Source: Aeromicrobium duanguangcaii
GTDB taxonomy: Bacteria; Actinomycetota; Actinomycetes; Propionibacteriales; Nocardioidaceae
Length of the DNA: 64,000 nucleotides
Reading direction: 5' to 3'
Assembly: GCF_024508295.1 (NCBI RefSeq)
Contig: NZ_CP101990.1
Span: 1,860,001 to 1,924,000, forward strand
Under the pieces are notes generated by a model, which did no database searches, was not told the origin of the DNA, and saw only the letters and a list, made by a program, of their open reading frames with translations. This document shows positions 1 through 8,776 of the stretch, one piece after another (position 1 is the first letter of the stretch; each line of letters opens with the position of its first letter). Made by a program: the position numbers and the translations under genes.

Positions 1-1953
1 CTGCGCGAGCAGATCTTCACCGAGATCAAGGACCGGACGCTCGAGAGCGACATGTCGGTCCCCGTCCGGCACGACCGCTGGTGGTACTACTCGCGCACCG
101 TCGAGGGTCGCCAGTACGCGATCCGCTGCCGCGTCCCGATCGCCGGTCCCGACGACTGGGAGCCGCCCGTCGTCGAGCCCGGCGAGACCCTCCCGGGCGA
201 GGAGGTGCTGCTGGACTCCAACGACGAGGCCGAGGGTCATGAGTTCTTCTCGCTGGGCACGTTCAGCCTGTCCGACGACGGCGACCTGCTGGCGTGGTCC
301 GTCGACACCACCGGTGACGAGCGGTACACGATCCGCGTGCGCCGGCTCTCGACCGGCGAGGTCCTGTCCGACGTCGTCGAGGGTGCCGCGCCCGGCGCCA
401 CGTGGTCGGCCGACGGTCGCTACCTCTTCTACGTCACCGTCGACGACGCCTGGCGCCCCCACCGCGTCTGGCGGCACGAGCTCGGCTCGTCCGAGGACGA
501 CGTGCTGGTCTTCGAGGAGCCGGACGAGCGCTTCTTCGTCGGCCTCGGCCGCAGCAGCTCCGACCGCTTCCTGATCATCGGCGTCGGCTCCAAGATCACC
601 AGCGAGATCCGGCTGCTCGACGCCACCGACCCCACCGGCGAGTTCCGTGTCGTGTGGCCGCGCCGCGAGGGCGTCGACTACTCGGTCGAGCACGTCATCG
701 TCGGAGGCCGCGACCAGCTGGCCATCCTGCACAACGACGGCGCCGTGAACTTCGAGCTCGTCCTGGCTCCCCTCGACGACCCGACCGCCACCACGGTGCT
801 CGTGCCGGGCTCGGACGAGGTGCGCCTCGAGGCGGCCGACGCCTTCGCCCGCCACCTCGTGCTCTCGTACCGGCGCGACGCCACGACCCGCCTGGCCCTG
901 ATGGAGATCGGGCCCGACGGCATCGGCGCGCCCGTCGAGCTGGACTTCGACACCGAGCTGTTCACGTGCGGCCTCGGCGGCAACGCCGAATGGGACCCCA
1001 AGTACCTGCGCATCGGCTACACGTCCTACGTCGAGCCGGCGACGATCTGGGACCTCGATCCGACCACCGGCGAGCGGATCCTGCGCCGCCGGGCGCCCGT
1101 CCTGGGCGACTTCGACCCCGCCGACTACGAGCAGCACCGGGCCTGGGTGCGCGCCGAGGACGGCGCGATGGTCCCGCTGTCGATCGTCTGCCGCCGCGAC
1201 ACCCCGCGCGACGGCACGGCCCCCGCGTTGATCTACGGCTACGGCTCGTACGAGATCAGCCTCGACCCCGACTTCTCGATCTCGCGCCTGAGCCTGCTCG
1301 ACCGGGGCTTCGTCTACGCCGTGGCCCACGTGCGCGGCGGCGGCGAGCTCGGCCGGCGGTGGTACGACGAGGGCAAGCAGCTGGCCAAGATGAACACGTT
1401 CACCGACTTCATCGCGTGCGCGCGCCATCTGGCCGACGAGTCCTGGACCTCCCCCGACCGCCTCGTCGCCGAGGGCGGCAGCGCGGGCGGCCTGCTGATG
1501 GGCGCCGTCGCCAACCTGGCCCCCGACGCCTTCACGGGAATCTTCGCCGACGTGCCCTTCGTCGATCCGCTGACCACGATCCTCGACCCGTCCCTGCCGC
1601 TGACGGTCATCGAGTGGGACGAGTGGGGCGACCCGCTGCACGATCCCGAGGTCTACGCGTACATGAAGAAGTACACGCCGTACGAGAACGTGGCCGACGT
1701 GCACTACCCGTCGATCCTGGCCGGGACGTCCCTCAACGACACCCGCGTGCTCTACGTCGAGCCGGCGAAGTGGGTCGCGCGACTGCGCGAGGTCACCGGC
1801 GCCGAGCGGTCGGTCCTGCTGCGCACCGAGATGTCCGCGGGTCACGGCGGCGTCAGCGGACGCTACGCCGCCTGGCACCAGCGGGCCTGGGAGCTGGCGT
1901 GGATCATCGACACCGCCACCGCCGTTACCAGAGCCAACCAAAGAAACTCCTGA
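1..1953 (+). CDS. ptrB: S9A-family serine peptidase (oligopeptidase B-like), 5' truncated by window edge
   Basis: Cytoplasmic prolyl-oligopeptidase-family enzyme that cleaves short peptides, probably after basic residues. The frame is open from base 1, and the residues before the first in-frame ATG (base 52) already match the oligopeptidase B N-terminus, so the true start lies upstream. About 650 residues are visible: a beta-propeller region to about residue 390, then an alpha/beta-hydrolase domain. The nucleophile motif GGSAGG has its Ser at window-frame residue 494. Asp580 (in SLNDTRV) and His615 (in AGHGG) complete the triad. The sequence is intact through the stop. OpdB versus another S9A subgroup cannot be settled by eye, so the symbol is tentative. 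Confidence 0.9.
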   Translation: MREQIFTEIKDRTLESDMSVPVRHDRWWYYSRTVEGRQYAIRCRVPIAGPDDWEPPVVEPGETLPGEEVLLDSNDEAEGHEFFSLGTFSLSDDGDLLAWSVDTTGDERYTIRVRRLSTGEVLSDVVEGAAPGATWSADGRYLFYVTVDDAWRPHRVWRHELGSSEDDVLVFEEPDERFFVGLGRSSSDRFLIIGVGSKITSEIRLLDATDPTGEFRVVWPRREGVDYSVEHVIVGGRDQLAILHNDGAVNFELVLAPLDDPTATTVLVPGSDEVRLEAADAFARHLVLSYRRDATTRLALMEIGPDGIGAPVELDFDTELFTCGLGGNAEWDPKYLRIGYTSYVEPATIWDLDPTTGERILRRRAPVLGDFDPADYEQHRAWVRAEDGAMVPLSIVCRRDTPRDGTAPALIYGYGSYEISLDPDFSISRLSLLDRGFVYAVAHVRGGGELGRRWYDEGKQLAKMNTFTDFIACARHLADESWTSPDRLVAEGGSAGGLLMGAVANLAPDAFTGIFADVPFVDPLTTILDPSLPLTVIEWDEWGDPLHDPEVYAYMKKYTPYENVADVHYPSILAGTSLNDTRVLYVEPAKWVARLREVTGAERSVLLRTEMSAGHGGVSGRYAAWHQRAWELAWIIDTATAVTRANQRNS

Positions 1954-1957
1954 GAAC

Positions 1958-1983
1958 GGAACACCGGGGCCCTGCTCGTCGTT
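1958..1983 (+). promoter_or_regulatory. ECF-sigma-type promoter upstream of sigB-like gene
   Basis: GGAAC (1958-1962) and CGTT (1980-1983) are separated by 17 nt, matching the GGAAC-N16-18-CGTT pattern used by SigE/SigH-class ECF sigma factors. It lies just after the peptidase stop and about 33 nt upstream of the sigma-factor GTG. Mycobacterial sigB is known to be read from such a promoter; the link here is inference from sequence and position. Confidence 0.6.
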
Positions 1984-2016
1984 GTACCCGGTGAAGCCAC
2001 CGTCAGGAGGATCACC

Positions 2017-2952
2017 GTGGAAGACCGTGAATTCGAGGGCAAGGACAGCGTCGGCATGTACCTGTCCGAGATCGCGCGCACCCCGCTGCTCGACGCCGAG
2101 CGCGAGGTTGAGCTGAGCCGCACGATCGAGGCCGGGCTGTTCGCCCGCCATCTGCTCGAGACCGGCCGCGTCGGCCGGGCCAAGGGCGGAGCCCCGAAGC
2201 GCGCGACGCGCGAGGAACTGGAGTGGATCGCCGAGGAGGGCGACCGCGCCGTGCAGGAGTTCGTCCAGGCGAACCTGCGTCTCGTCGTGTCCATCGCGCG
2301 CAAGTACGGCCGCGCGCAGATGCCGATGCTCGACCTCATCCAGGAGGGCAACACCGGCCTGATCCGTGCGGTCGAGAAGTTCGACTACGCCAAGGGCTTC
2401 AAGTTCTCGACGTACGCCACGTGGTGGGTCCGTCAGGCCATCACCCGCGGCGTCGCGCAGCAGGCTCGCGTCGTGCGCCTTCCCGTGCACGTCGTCGAGG
2501 AGCTGAACCAGGTCTCCGGCGCTCGCCGCAACCTCGAGCGCCAGCTGGGCTACGACCCGGAGCCGGCCGAGATCGCCGCCGAGCTCGACATGGACGTCGA
2601 GCGGGTCATCGACCTGCTCGCGTGGGGTCGTGACCACGTCAGCCTCGACTCCCCCGTGGACGAGGACGGCGACACCAGCCTGGGCGACCTGATCGCCCGC
2701 GACAGCTCGCCGGGTCCCGACCTGGAGATGCTCGACCACGACGCCCGTGACCAGCTGTTGGCCCTCGTCGATCGTCTCGACGACCGTGAGGCCGACATCG
2801 TCAAGGCTCGCTACGGCCTGCTGGACGGCCGTCAGCAGAAGCTCGCCGACATCGGCAAGCGCCACGGCATCTCGGCCGAGCGCGTGCGTCAGGTGGAGCG
2901 GCAGGCGATCGCGCGATTGCGAGAGATCGCCGATCCCGAACTGGCCGCCTAG
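2017..2952 (+). CDS. sigB: RNA polymerase sigma-70 factor, group 2 (SigB/HrdB-like)
   Basis: Group-2 sigma factor of 311 aa that directs RNA polymerase to housekeeping-like or stationary and stress promoters. Region 1.2 is near residues 9-40. Region 2 is near 86-147, with [11 protein letters not shown], the [19 protein letters not shown] helix and the [13 protein letters not shown] -10-recognition segment. Region 3 is near 155-228. Region 4, near 246-308, holds the [13 protein letters not shown] helix-turn-helix. There is no long acidic N-terminus, so it is not the primary sigma factor. The GTG start is supported by AGGAGG about 7 nt upstream. A separate ECF-type promoter precedes it, suggesting induction by extracytoplasmic or redox stress. 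Confidence 0.9.
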   Translation: MEDREFEGKDSVGMYLSEIARTPLLDAEREVELSRTIEAGLFARHLLETGRVGRAKGGAPKRATREELEWIAEEGDRAVQEFVQANLRLVVSIARKYGRAQMPMLDLIQEGNTGLIRAVEKFDYAKGFKFSTYATWWVRQAITRGVAQQARVVRLPVHVVEELNQVSGARRNLERQLGYDPEPAEIAAELDMDVERVIDLLAWGRDHVSLDSPVDEDGDTSLGDLIARDSSPGPDLEMLDHDARDQLLALVDRLDDREADIVKARYGLLDGRQQKLADIGKRHGISAERVRQVERQAIARLREIADPELAA

Positions 2953-2958
2953 GCGGCC
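2943..2958. repeat. Perfect 16-bp palindrome over the sigma-factor stop codon
   Basis: GGCCGCCTAGGCGGCC spans the TAG stop of the sigma factor, in the 39-nt gap between two convergent genes. It has no loop and no T-tract, so it is a weak terminator candidate. It may simply reflect the Ala-Ala codons before the stop. Confidence 0.35.
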
Positions 2959-2991
2959 TTCCCGGCCGGGCGCTAGGCAGCGGCGTCCGGC

Positions 2992-3606
2992 TCAGCGAGC
3001 GCTCGGCTCGACCAGGTCCTTCCAGACCTCGTCGATCCGGGCGCTCAGTTGTTCCAGGGTGCCGGTGTTCTCGATGACGACGTCGGCGACGGCCAGCCGC
3101 TGCTCGCGGGACGCCTGCGCGGCGATGCGGGCACGCGCGTCCTGCTCCGACATCTGGCGGTCGCGAACCATGCGGTCGACCTGGAGCTGCTCGGGCACGT
3201 CGACGACGATGACGACGTCGCAGGCGGCCGCTGCGCCCATCTCGACCAGCAGCGGGTTGTCGTGCACGACGATCGCATCGGGACCGGCGCCCTGCTCACG
3301 CGCGGCGGCCAGGCCGCGGATCGCCGGGTGGGTGATGGCCTCGAGGTCCTTCAGCGCCGACGGGTCGGCGAACACGATCGCGCCGAGCGCCGGGCGCACG
3401 AGAGTGCCGTCGGGCGCGATCACGTCAGCGCCGAAACGCTCGGCGATCAGGTCCAGGGCGGGACTGCCCGGCTCGACGACCTCACGCGCCAGCCGGTCGT
3501 AGTCGATGACGACGGCGCCGAGCTCGGCCAGCCGAGCGCTGACGGTGCTCTTGCCCGACGCGATGCCGCCGGTCAGGCCCACACGCCGCGCCATCGGCAG
3601 GCTCAC
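2992..3606 (-). CDS. coaE: Dephospho-CoA kinase
   Basis: Last step of coenzyme A synthesis: ATP-dependent 3'-phosphorylation of dephospho-CoA in the cytoplasm. The 204-aa length is typical of bacterial CoaE without the C-terminal UPF0157 domain found in mycobacteria. The P-loop is GGIASGKST at residues 13-21, followed by a YDRLAREVV segment and an ITHPAIR segment typical of the family. The GTG start overlaps the stop of the upstream SH3-domain gene (GTGA), implying translational coupling; an ATG four codons in is an alternative. It is convergent with the sigma-factor gene. Confidence 0.93.
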   Translation of the reverse strand: MSLPMARRVGLTGGIASGKSTVSARLAELGAVVIDYDRLAREVVEPGSPALDLIAERFGADVIAPDGTLVRPALGAIVFADPSALKDLEAITHPAIRGLAAAREQGAGPDAIVVHDNPLLVEMGAAAACDVVIVVDVPEQLQVDRMVRDRQMSEQDARARIAAQASREQRLAVADVVIENTGTLEQLSARIDEVWKDLVEPSAR

Positions 3607-4511
3607 AGGGATCCGGCGTTGCCGAACGTCGTCACGTGGACGTGGTCGAAGTGGTTGGCGGTCGCGCCGCCGCGATCACTCATGCCGCGCCATCCCTCGC
3701 CGCCGCGCTGGACGGTCCAGATGCGCTGCTCGTAGATCAGGTAGCTGACGCCGAGCTCGGTCCGGTTCGCCTGCAGGAACGCGGCGATGTCCCAGCCGAG
3801 CTGGCCTCCGACCATGATGTCGAGCGAGTGGCCGGTGGCGTGCTCGCCACGGCCGGCGAGGCCGCCGTAGCTGGTGATCTGGGGGAAGCGGGCGCAGACG
3901 GCGCGGTAGACGCGCACGGTGTCGGCCTGCAGGCCGGACTCGACGCCGGAGCCGATGCCGCACGGGGCGGTCGAGAGCGTGCCCTCCTCGGGGGCCAGCT
4001 TCGGCTCCTCCTCGTCGACGAGCTCCGTCGCGACCCAGCGCGGCAGGTCGTTGTGCACGACCTGCGTCCAGCCACCGCGGGTCTCGCCGGTGACCTGGAG
4101 TGTCTTGCCCTTGGCGATGGTGGCCAGCACGGGCGAGTCCTCGGACGCGTCGGCGCGGATCGGCACGGTCTTCTGGGCGAACAGCGAGCCCTCGATCATG
4201 GCCTCGGCCTCGACGGCGGAGGGAAGTGGCGCGCGCTCGGCGCTGCTGCGGCTCGTGCGCACCGGCGCGGCCCCGTCGAGCGCCTCGGTGACGATGTCAC
4301 CGGAGCGGGCGGGGTCGGCGGACTCGGTCGTCGTGTGGGACACGTGCGTCGCATCCGCGACGGTCATCGAGGAGGTGCCGAGCGTGGCGACTGCCGCGAC
4401 GCCGAGCGAGGCGATGCCGGTGGCGATCACCGTGTGCTTGCGTGCGCGGACGTACCAAGGGTCGCGGACGACGGGCTTGCGCCGGTGTCCGGGCTTGGAA
4501 GTCTGGGTCAT
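3603..4511 (-). CDS. Exported/membrane-anchored SH3-domain protein with M15-like C-terminal domain
   Basis: Predicted 302-aa envelope protein. A basic N-terminus precedes one hydrophobic segment (about residues 28-48), either a signal sequence or a membrane anchor. A bacterial SH3-like domain follows (about 105-165, from NPIRAD-like VPIRADASEDSPVL through WVATELV). The C-terminal domain (about 180-302) carries an HATGHSLD motif and a terminal DHVHV motif. These fit the H-x2-G-x-[AS]-x-D and HxH metal-ligand pattern of M15 peptidoglycan peptidases and the related ARB_07466-like domain. A role in peptidoglycan hydrolysis is inferred. ATG at 4511 is preferred over the TTG one codon earlier. It is coupled to coaE downstream. 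Confidence 0.78.
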   Translation of the reverse strand: MTQTSKPGHRRKPVVRDPWYVRARKHTVIATGIASLGVAAVATLGTSSMTVADATHVSHTTTESADPARSGDIVTEALDGAAPVRTSRSSAERAPLPSAVEAEAMIEGSLFAQKTVPIRADASEDSPVLATIAKGKTLQVTGETRGGWTQVVHNDLPRWVATELVDEEEPKLAPEEGTLSTAPCGIGSGVESGLQADTVRVYRAVCARFPQITSYGGLAGRGEHATGHSLDIMVGGQLGWDIAAFLQANRTELGVSYLIYEQRIWTVQRGGEGWRGMSDRGGATANHFDHVHVTTFGNAGSL

Positions 4512-4611
4512 CAATACCTATGAGGTCGGGGGGTACGGCCGTTGGCCAGTCAACCATACTGACCTCTCAGATCCCAGCGAGATCGACCGAGTCACGCGAG
4601 AGGAATGGGCG

Positions 4612-5940
4612 ATGTCACACGATGAGGGCATCCTGCGGGCGACCACGGCCCACGAGCTGCGGGACCTGGCGTGCCGCGCTGCGGCCGGCCTGCGGCGGCT
4701 CGGGGCCGGCGAGGGCGACCGCGTCGTCGTCAGCCTCCCGAACGGCATCGAGCTGCTCGCGGCGGTGTGGGCCTGCGTCGCCACGGGCCGCGTGCCCGTG
4801 CCGCTCGACCCCCGCCTGACGCCCCACGAACGCGAACCGATCGTCGCCGACGTCGCTCCCGCCGTCGCCCTGGACTCCCTCGTCGCGTTCAGCGAGCTGC
4901 TCGGGGACGACCGCGAGGAGCTCGACCCGGAGCCGCGCTGCCGGCCGATGCACTTCACCTCCGGCACCACAGGGCGCCCGAAGGGCGTGTGGTCGGGCTT
5001 CTGGGACTCCGCCGACGCCCGGGCCGCCGTCCTGGAGGAGCGCGAGCTGTGGGGCTTCGCGGCGACGGACGTGAACCTGGTGCTCTCGCCGCTCTACCAC
5101 TCCGCTCCCCTGCGCTTCGCCCTCGGCACGGCGCTCGCCGGCGGTGCGGTCGCGGTCCTGCCGGCCTTCACCCCCGAGGGCTTCTGTGAGGCCGTCGAGC
5201 GGGTGCGGCCGACCACGATGTTCTGCGTGCCGGCCCACCTGCAGCGCCTGCTCGCACACCTGCAGGAGACGCCCGCGCCCGACCTCTCGAGCTTCCGGCT
5301 CGTCGCCCACGCCGGCGCCCCGTGCCCCGAGCCCATCCGGCGCGGCGTCCACGACCTGTTCGGGACCGACGTCGTGTGGGAGTTCTACGGGTCGACCGAG
5401 GGCCAGTTCACGGCGTGCTCGGCGCAGGAGTGGATCGACCACCCGGGCACCGTCGGACGGGCCCGTCCCGGCCGCGTCATCGCGGTCGACGCCGAGGACG
5501 AGCTGTGGTGCGCCGTGCCGCCGTGGGGGCGCTTCTCCTACTGGAACGATCCCGAGCGGACCGCGCAGGCCTGGCGCGACACCGAGCACGGACCGGCGTT
5601 CACGGTCGGCGATCTGGGCCGGGTGGACGACGAGGGCTACGTGTACCTCGACTCGCGCCGCACCGATCTGATCATCAGCGGTGGCGTCAACGTGTACCCG
5701 GCCGAGGTCGAGGCCGCGCTGGTCGAGGTGCCGGGCGTCGTCGAGGTCGCCGTGTTCGGGCGGCCCGACGAGCGCTGGGGCCAGCGGGTGGCCGCGGCCT
5801 ACGTCGGTGACGCCACCGAGAGCGAGCTGCGCGACGCCGCTGCCCTCATGCTCGCTCCGCCCAAGCGACCCAAGGAGTACGAGCGGGTCGCCGCACTGCC
5901 GCGGACCGCCACCGGCAAGGTGCGGCGCACCGAGCTCTGA
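4612..5940 (+). CDS. Class I adenylate-forming enzyme (acyl-CoA synthetase-like)
   Basis: Predicted ATP-dependent acyl- or aryl-CoA ligase of 442 aa, short for the family (usually 500-560) because of a reduced N-terminal subdomain. Seen motifs are the A3 phosphate loop FTSGTTGRPKG at about 114-125, YGSTEG (A5), GDLGRVDDEGYVYLDSR (A7/A8) with the hinge, GGVNVYPAEVE, and PRTATGK carrying the C-terminal catalytic Lys (A10). The frame stays open about 690 nt upstream, but that part is antisense to the SH3 gene. The ATG at 4612, with GAGAGGAA about 8 nt upstream, is the real start. The substrate cannot be inferred. It ends 3 nt from the convergent regulator gene. Confidence 0.85.
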   Translation: MSHDEGILRATTAHELRDLACRAAAGLRRLGAGEGDRVVVSLPNGIELLAAVWACVATGRVPVPLDPRLTPHEREPIVADVAPAVALDSLVAFSELLGDDREELDPEPRCRPMHFTSGTTGRPKGVWSGFWDSADARAAVLEERELWGFAATDVNLVLSPLYHSAPLRFALGTALAGGAVAVLPAFTPEGFCEAVERVRPTTMFCVPAHLQRLLAHLQETPAPDLSSFRLVAHAGAPCPEPIRRGVHDLFGTDVVWEFYGSTEGQFTACSAQEWIDHPGTVGRARPGRVIAVDAEDELWCAVPPWGRFSYWNDPERTAQAWRDTEHGPAFTVGDLGRVDDEGYVYLDSRRTDLIISGGVNVYPAEVEAALVEVPGVVEVAVFGRPDERWGQRVAAAYVGDATESELRDAAALMLAPPKRPKEYERVAALPRTATGKVRRTEL

Positions 5941-5943
5941 GGC

Positions 5944-6900
5944 TCAGGCGGACTCGACGCAGCTGAACGACCGGCGGTACGCCTGCGGGCTGGTGCCGCG
6001 GACCGCGCCGAAGTGGTGGCGCAGGGTCGCGGCATTGCCGAACCCGACCCGCTGGGCGACCTGCTCGATCGCGAGCGTCGACGTCTCGAGCAGCTCCTCG
6101 GCCAGGGCGACCCGGCGCCCCAGCAGCCACTGCCACGGGGTCGTGCCGGTCTCGTCGCGGAAGCGGCGCGCGAACGTGCGCTCGGACATGTGCGCACGCC
6201 GGGCGAGGCTGGCGACGGTCAGCGGCTCGGCGAGGTGCTCCTCGGCCCAGGCCAGGACGGGCGCGAGGGTCTCGGCCTCGACGACGGGCATCGGCGCCCG
6301 CACGAACTGGGCCTGTCCCCCGTCGCGATGCGGCGGGACGACGATCCGGCGCGCCGTCGTGGCGGACACCCGCGCGCCGTACCACTGCCGCATCAGGTGC
6401 AGGTTCGCGTCGATCCCGGCCGCGGAGCCGGCTCCCGTGACGATCGGGCCGTCCTCGACGTAGAGCACGTCGGTGTCGACCTCGGCCTCGGGGAAGGCCG
6501 CGGCCAGCTCGGCCCCGTACCGCCAGTGCGTGGTGCACCGGCGTCCGTCGAGCAGGTCGGCATGGCCGAGCTGGAAGGTGGCCGTGCAGGACGCCATGAT
6601 CGTCGCGCCGCGCGCGTAGGCCGCGCGCAGGACCTCGCTGACCCGCGGGTCCTCGTCGCGGTAGTGGCGCTTGGCCGCCAGGGCCACGAGGTCGGCGTCC
6701 GCCGCCTCGTCCAGCCCGTGCTCGATGACGAAGTCGAAGCCGCTCGCACCACGCACCACCCCGGGCTCGGGCGTGCAGGCGACGAAGTCGAAGACCGGGG
6801 TGTCGTCATCGGGGTGGTACTGGTCGCCCCACACCTCCGCGAGGACGCCCATGCCGAACGGCTCGGCGTGGTCGGACACGATCATCGCGACCTTGGTCAT
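5944..6900 (-). CDS. GlxA-family transcriptional regulator (DJ-1/PfpI domain + AraC HTH)
   Basis: Predicted DNA-binding regulator of 318 aa. The N-terminal DJ-1/PfpI amidotransferase-like domain (about 1-185) includes the nucleophile-elbow-like MASCTATFQLG segment. The C-terminal AraC/XylS double helix-turn-helix (about 215-312) includes SLARRAHMSERTFARRFRDE and VAQRVGFGNAATLRHHF. Such proteins are usually activators of catabolic or stress genes. The ATG start has AAGGGGG 4 nt upstream. It is divergent from the small membrane protein at 6983 and convergent with the acyl-CoA synthetase, so either could be a target. The effector is unknown. Confidence 0.88.
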   Translation of the reverse strand: MTKVAMIVSDHAEPFGMGVLAEVWGDQYHPDDDTPVFDFVACTPEPGVVRGASGFDFVIEHGLDEAADADLVALAAKRHYRDEDPRVSEVLRAAYARGATIMASCTATFQLGHADLLDGRRCTTHWRYGAELAAAFPEAEVDTDVLYVEDGPIVTGAGSAAGIDANLHLMRQWYGARVSATTARRIVVPPHRDGGQAQFVRAPMPVVEAETLAPVLAWAEEHLAEPLTVASLARRAHMSERTFARRFRDETGTTPWQWLLGRRVALAEELLETSTLAIEQVAQRVGFGNAATLRHHFGAVRGTSPQAYRRSFSCVESA

Positions 6901-6982
6901 GACGCCCCCTTGGCGGAAATACGGCGGGGACTGTCATTCCCGCCACTGGTGGCAGAATATCACGCACCGCAGGATTGATGCC
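6901..6982. promoter_or_regulatory. 82-bp divergent promoter region with short inverted repeat
   Basis: Intergenic region between the GlxA-type regulator (minus) and the small membrane ORF (plus). It contains GCCAC-N2-GTGGC (6942-6953) and AT-rich TATTCT on the minus strand immediately beside it, a possible -10 element. Such a dyad could be an autoregulatory operator; this is inference only. Confidence 0.3.
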
Positions 6983-7129
6983 ATGATCATCTGGCTCCTC
7001 CTGCTGGCCACGGTCGCCGTGCTGACGACGGCGGAACTGTGGCTGACCATCGCCCACGACGGACTCGGCGTCCGCCCCGCTCCCCGCAGTCACCCGGCCG
7101 ACGCGTTCGGCGCGCCGCGGGAGTCCTGA
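6983..7129 (+). CDS. Small single-pass membrane protein, 48 aa
   Basis: A strongly hydrophobic segment (residues 2-20, MIIWLLLLATVAVLTT) is followed by a basic, proline-rich tail (VRPAPRSHPADAF). This tail resembles a conserved small-protein type common in Nocardioidaceae, ending in an arginine-proline-rich RSH motif; that comparison is from memory. No strong Shine-Dalgarno sequence is visible (AGGATTG about 5 nt upstream). A perfect terminator hairpin follows 15 nt after the stop, which supports a real transcript. Function unknown. Confidence 0.55.
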   Translation: MIIWLLLLATVAVLTTAELWLTIAHDGLGVRPAPRSHPADAFGAPRES

Positions 7130-7143
7130 CCCCGGACAAGCAA

Positions 7144-7175
7144 CGAGGCCCCCGACCAGGTGGTCGGGGGCCTCG
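7144..7175. terminator. Bidirectional intrinsic terminator between small ORF and rpsA
   Basis: A perfect 14-bp stem, CGAGGCCCCCGACC (7144-7157) and its complement (7162-7175), has a 4-nt loop AGGT. It lies between convergent genes. The T-tract is weak, as is usual in high-GC actinomycetes. Confidence 0.85.
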
Positions 7176-7190
7176 TCAGCGGTCAGCGAA

Positions 7191-8648
7191 TCACTCGCCG
7201 CCGGTCAGCTTCTCACGCAGGGCCTGCAGGGCCTCGTCAGAGGCCAGCGAGCCACCGGTCTGCTCCTGCTCGGCCGGAGCGGACGTGTACTCGCCCACCT
7301 CGCCGGCTTCCAGGTTGGCCTTCTCGGCCTCGGCGACCTGCTTCTTGTGGGCTTCCCAGCGCTCGTGCGCCTCGGCGTACTGACGCTCCCACGTGGCGCG
7401 GGCCTCTTCGAAGCCCTCCTGCCATTCGCCCGTCTCGGGATCGAACCCGTCCGGGTAGATGTAGTTGCCCTGCTCGTCGTAGGACGAGGCCATGCCGTAC
7501 AGCGTCGGATCGAAGCTGTCGTCGGTCGCGACCTCGGTCTCGTTCGCCTGCTTCAGCGACAGCGAGATGCGACGACGCTCGAGGTCGATGTCGATGATCT
7601 TGACCATGACCTGGTCGCCGATCTGGACGACCTGCTCGGGGATCTCGACGTGACGCTCGGCGAGCTCGGAGATGTGCACCAGACCCTCGATGCCCTCCTC
7701 GACGCGGACGAACGCACCGAACGGGACCAGCTTGGTGACCTTGCCGGGCACGATCTGACCGATCTGGTGGGTCCGGGCGAAGTGCTGCCACGGATCCTCC
7801 TGGGTCGCCTTGAGCGACAGCGACACGCGCTCGCGCTCCAGGTCGACCTCGAGCACCTCGACGGTGACCTCGTCGCCGACCTGAACGACCTCGTTCGGGT
7901 GGTCGATGTGCTTCCAGGACAGCTCCGAGACGTGCACCAGGCCGTCGACGCCGCCGAGATCGACGAAGGCGCCGAAGTTGACGATCGAGCTGATGACGCC
8001 CTTGCGGACCTGGCCCTTCTTGAGCTCGTTGAGGAAGTTCTGGCGCACGGCGGACTGCGTCTGCTCGAGCCAGGCACGGCGCGACAGGACCACGTTGTTG
8101 CGGTTCTTGTCGAGCTCGATGATCTTCGCCTCGAGCTTCTGGCCGATGTACGGGTCCAGGTCGCGCACGCGGCGCATCTCGACCAGCGACGCGGGCAGGA
8201 AGCCACGCAGGCCGATGTCCATGATCAGGCCGCCCTTGACGACCTCGATGACGGTGCCCTCGACGACGCCGTCCTCTTCCTTGATCTTCTCGATGTCGCC
8301 CCAGGCGCGCTCGTACTGAGCACGCTTCTTGCTCAGGATCAGACGGCCTTCCTTGTCCTCCTTCTGGAGGACGAGGGCCTCGACCGAGTCGCCCACCTGG
8401 ACGACCTCGTTCGGATCGACGTCGTGCTTGATGGACAGCTCACGCGAGGGGATGACGCCCTCGGTCTTGTAGCCGATGTCGAGCAGGACCTCGTCGCGGT
8501 CCACCTTGACGATGGTGCCGTCGACGATGTCGCCGTCGTTGAAGTACTTGATGGTCTTGTCGATCGCGGCGAGGAAGTCTTCTTCGCTGCCGATGTCGTT
8601 GACCGCAACCTGCGGGGCCGCAGAAGGAGTTGCGAGGCCAGAAGTCAT
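7191..8648 (-). CDS. rpsA: 30S ribosomal protein S1
   Basis: S1 binds mRNA on the 30S subunit and aids initiation. The 485 aa contain four S1/OB-fold repeats at about 38-108, 125-191, 212-280 and 297-366. The latter two are the most canonical (KGVISSIVNFGAFVDLG, PGKVTKLVPFGAFVRVE). A charged tail of about 115 residues ends in GGSLASDEALQALREKL. This matches the actinobacterial RpsA C-terminus, the region implicated in pyrazinoate and tmRNA binding in M. tuberculosis. It is transcribed alone from a promoter just downstream of cotH and ends at a bidirectional terminator. Confidence 0.97.
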   Translation of the reverse strand: MTSGLATPSAAPQVAVNDIGSEEDFLAAIDKTIKYFNDGDIVDGTIVKVDRDEVLLDIGYKTEGVIPSRELSIKHDVDPNEVVQVGDSVEALVLQKEDKEGRLILSKKRAQYERAWGDIEKIKEEDGVVEGTVIEVVKGGLIMDIGLRGFLPASLVEMRRVRDLDPYIGQKLEAKIIELDKNRNNVVLSRRAWLEQTQSAVRQNFLNELKKGQVRKGVISSIVNFGAFVDLGGVDGLVHVSELSWKHIDHPNEVVQVGDEVTVEVLEVDLERERVSLSLKATQEDPWQHFARTHQIGQIVPGKVTKLVPFGAFVRVEEGIEGLVHISELAERHVEIPEQVVQIGDQVMVKIIDIDLERRRISLSLKQANETEVATDDSFDPTLYGMASSYDEQGNYIYPDGFDPETGEWQEGFEEARATWERQYAEAHERWEAHKKQVAEAEKANLEAGEVGEYTSAPAEQEQTGGSLASDEALQALREKLTGGE

Positions 8649-8738
8649 GTAGAGGGGCTCCGATGGATGGATGGAATTGAAGTGTGGACAGGATTCGTGC
8701 CGCCGGAGCGGGACAGACCCGTCCCCAGCGCATCTCTC

Positions 8739-8767
8739 AGTCTAGGGCACACACCCCACTCGGTAAA
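8739..8767 (-). promoter_or_regulatory. Candidate vegetative promoter of rpsA
   Basis: On the minus strand TTTACC (8762-8767) and TAGACT (8739-8744) are separated by exactly 17 nt. The -10 fits the actinobacterial TAnnnT consensus; the -35 is a 4/6 match to TTGACA. The predicted 5' UTR is about 85 nt and carries a small GGGAC/GTCCC dyad. The site begins 10 nt after the cotH stop. Confidence 0.6.
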
Positions 8768-8776
8768 ACCCGAGGC

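Noticed and set aside
3919-4611. In-frame upstream extension of the acyl-CoA synthetase
   Set aside because: It is antisense to the SH3/M15-like gene, and there is a good ribosome site at the 4612 ATG.
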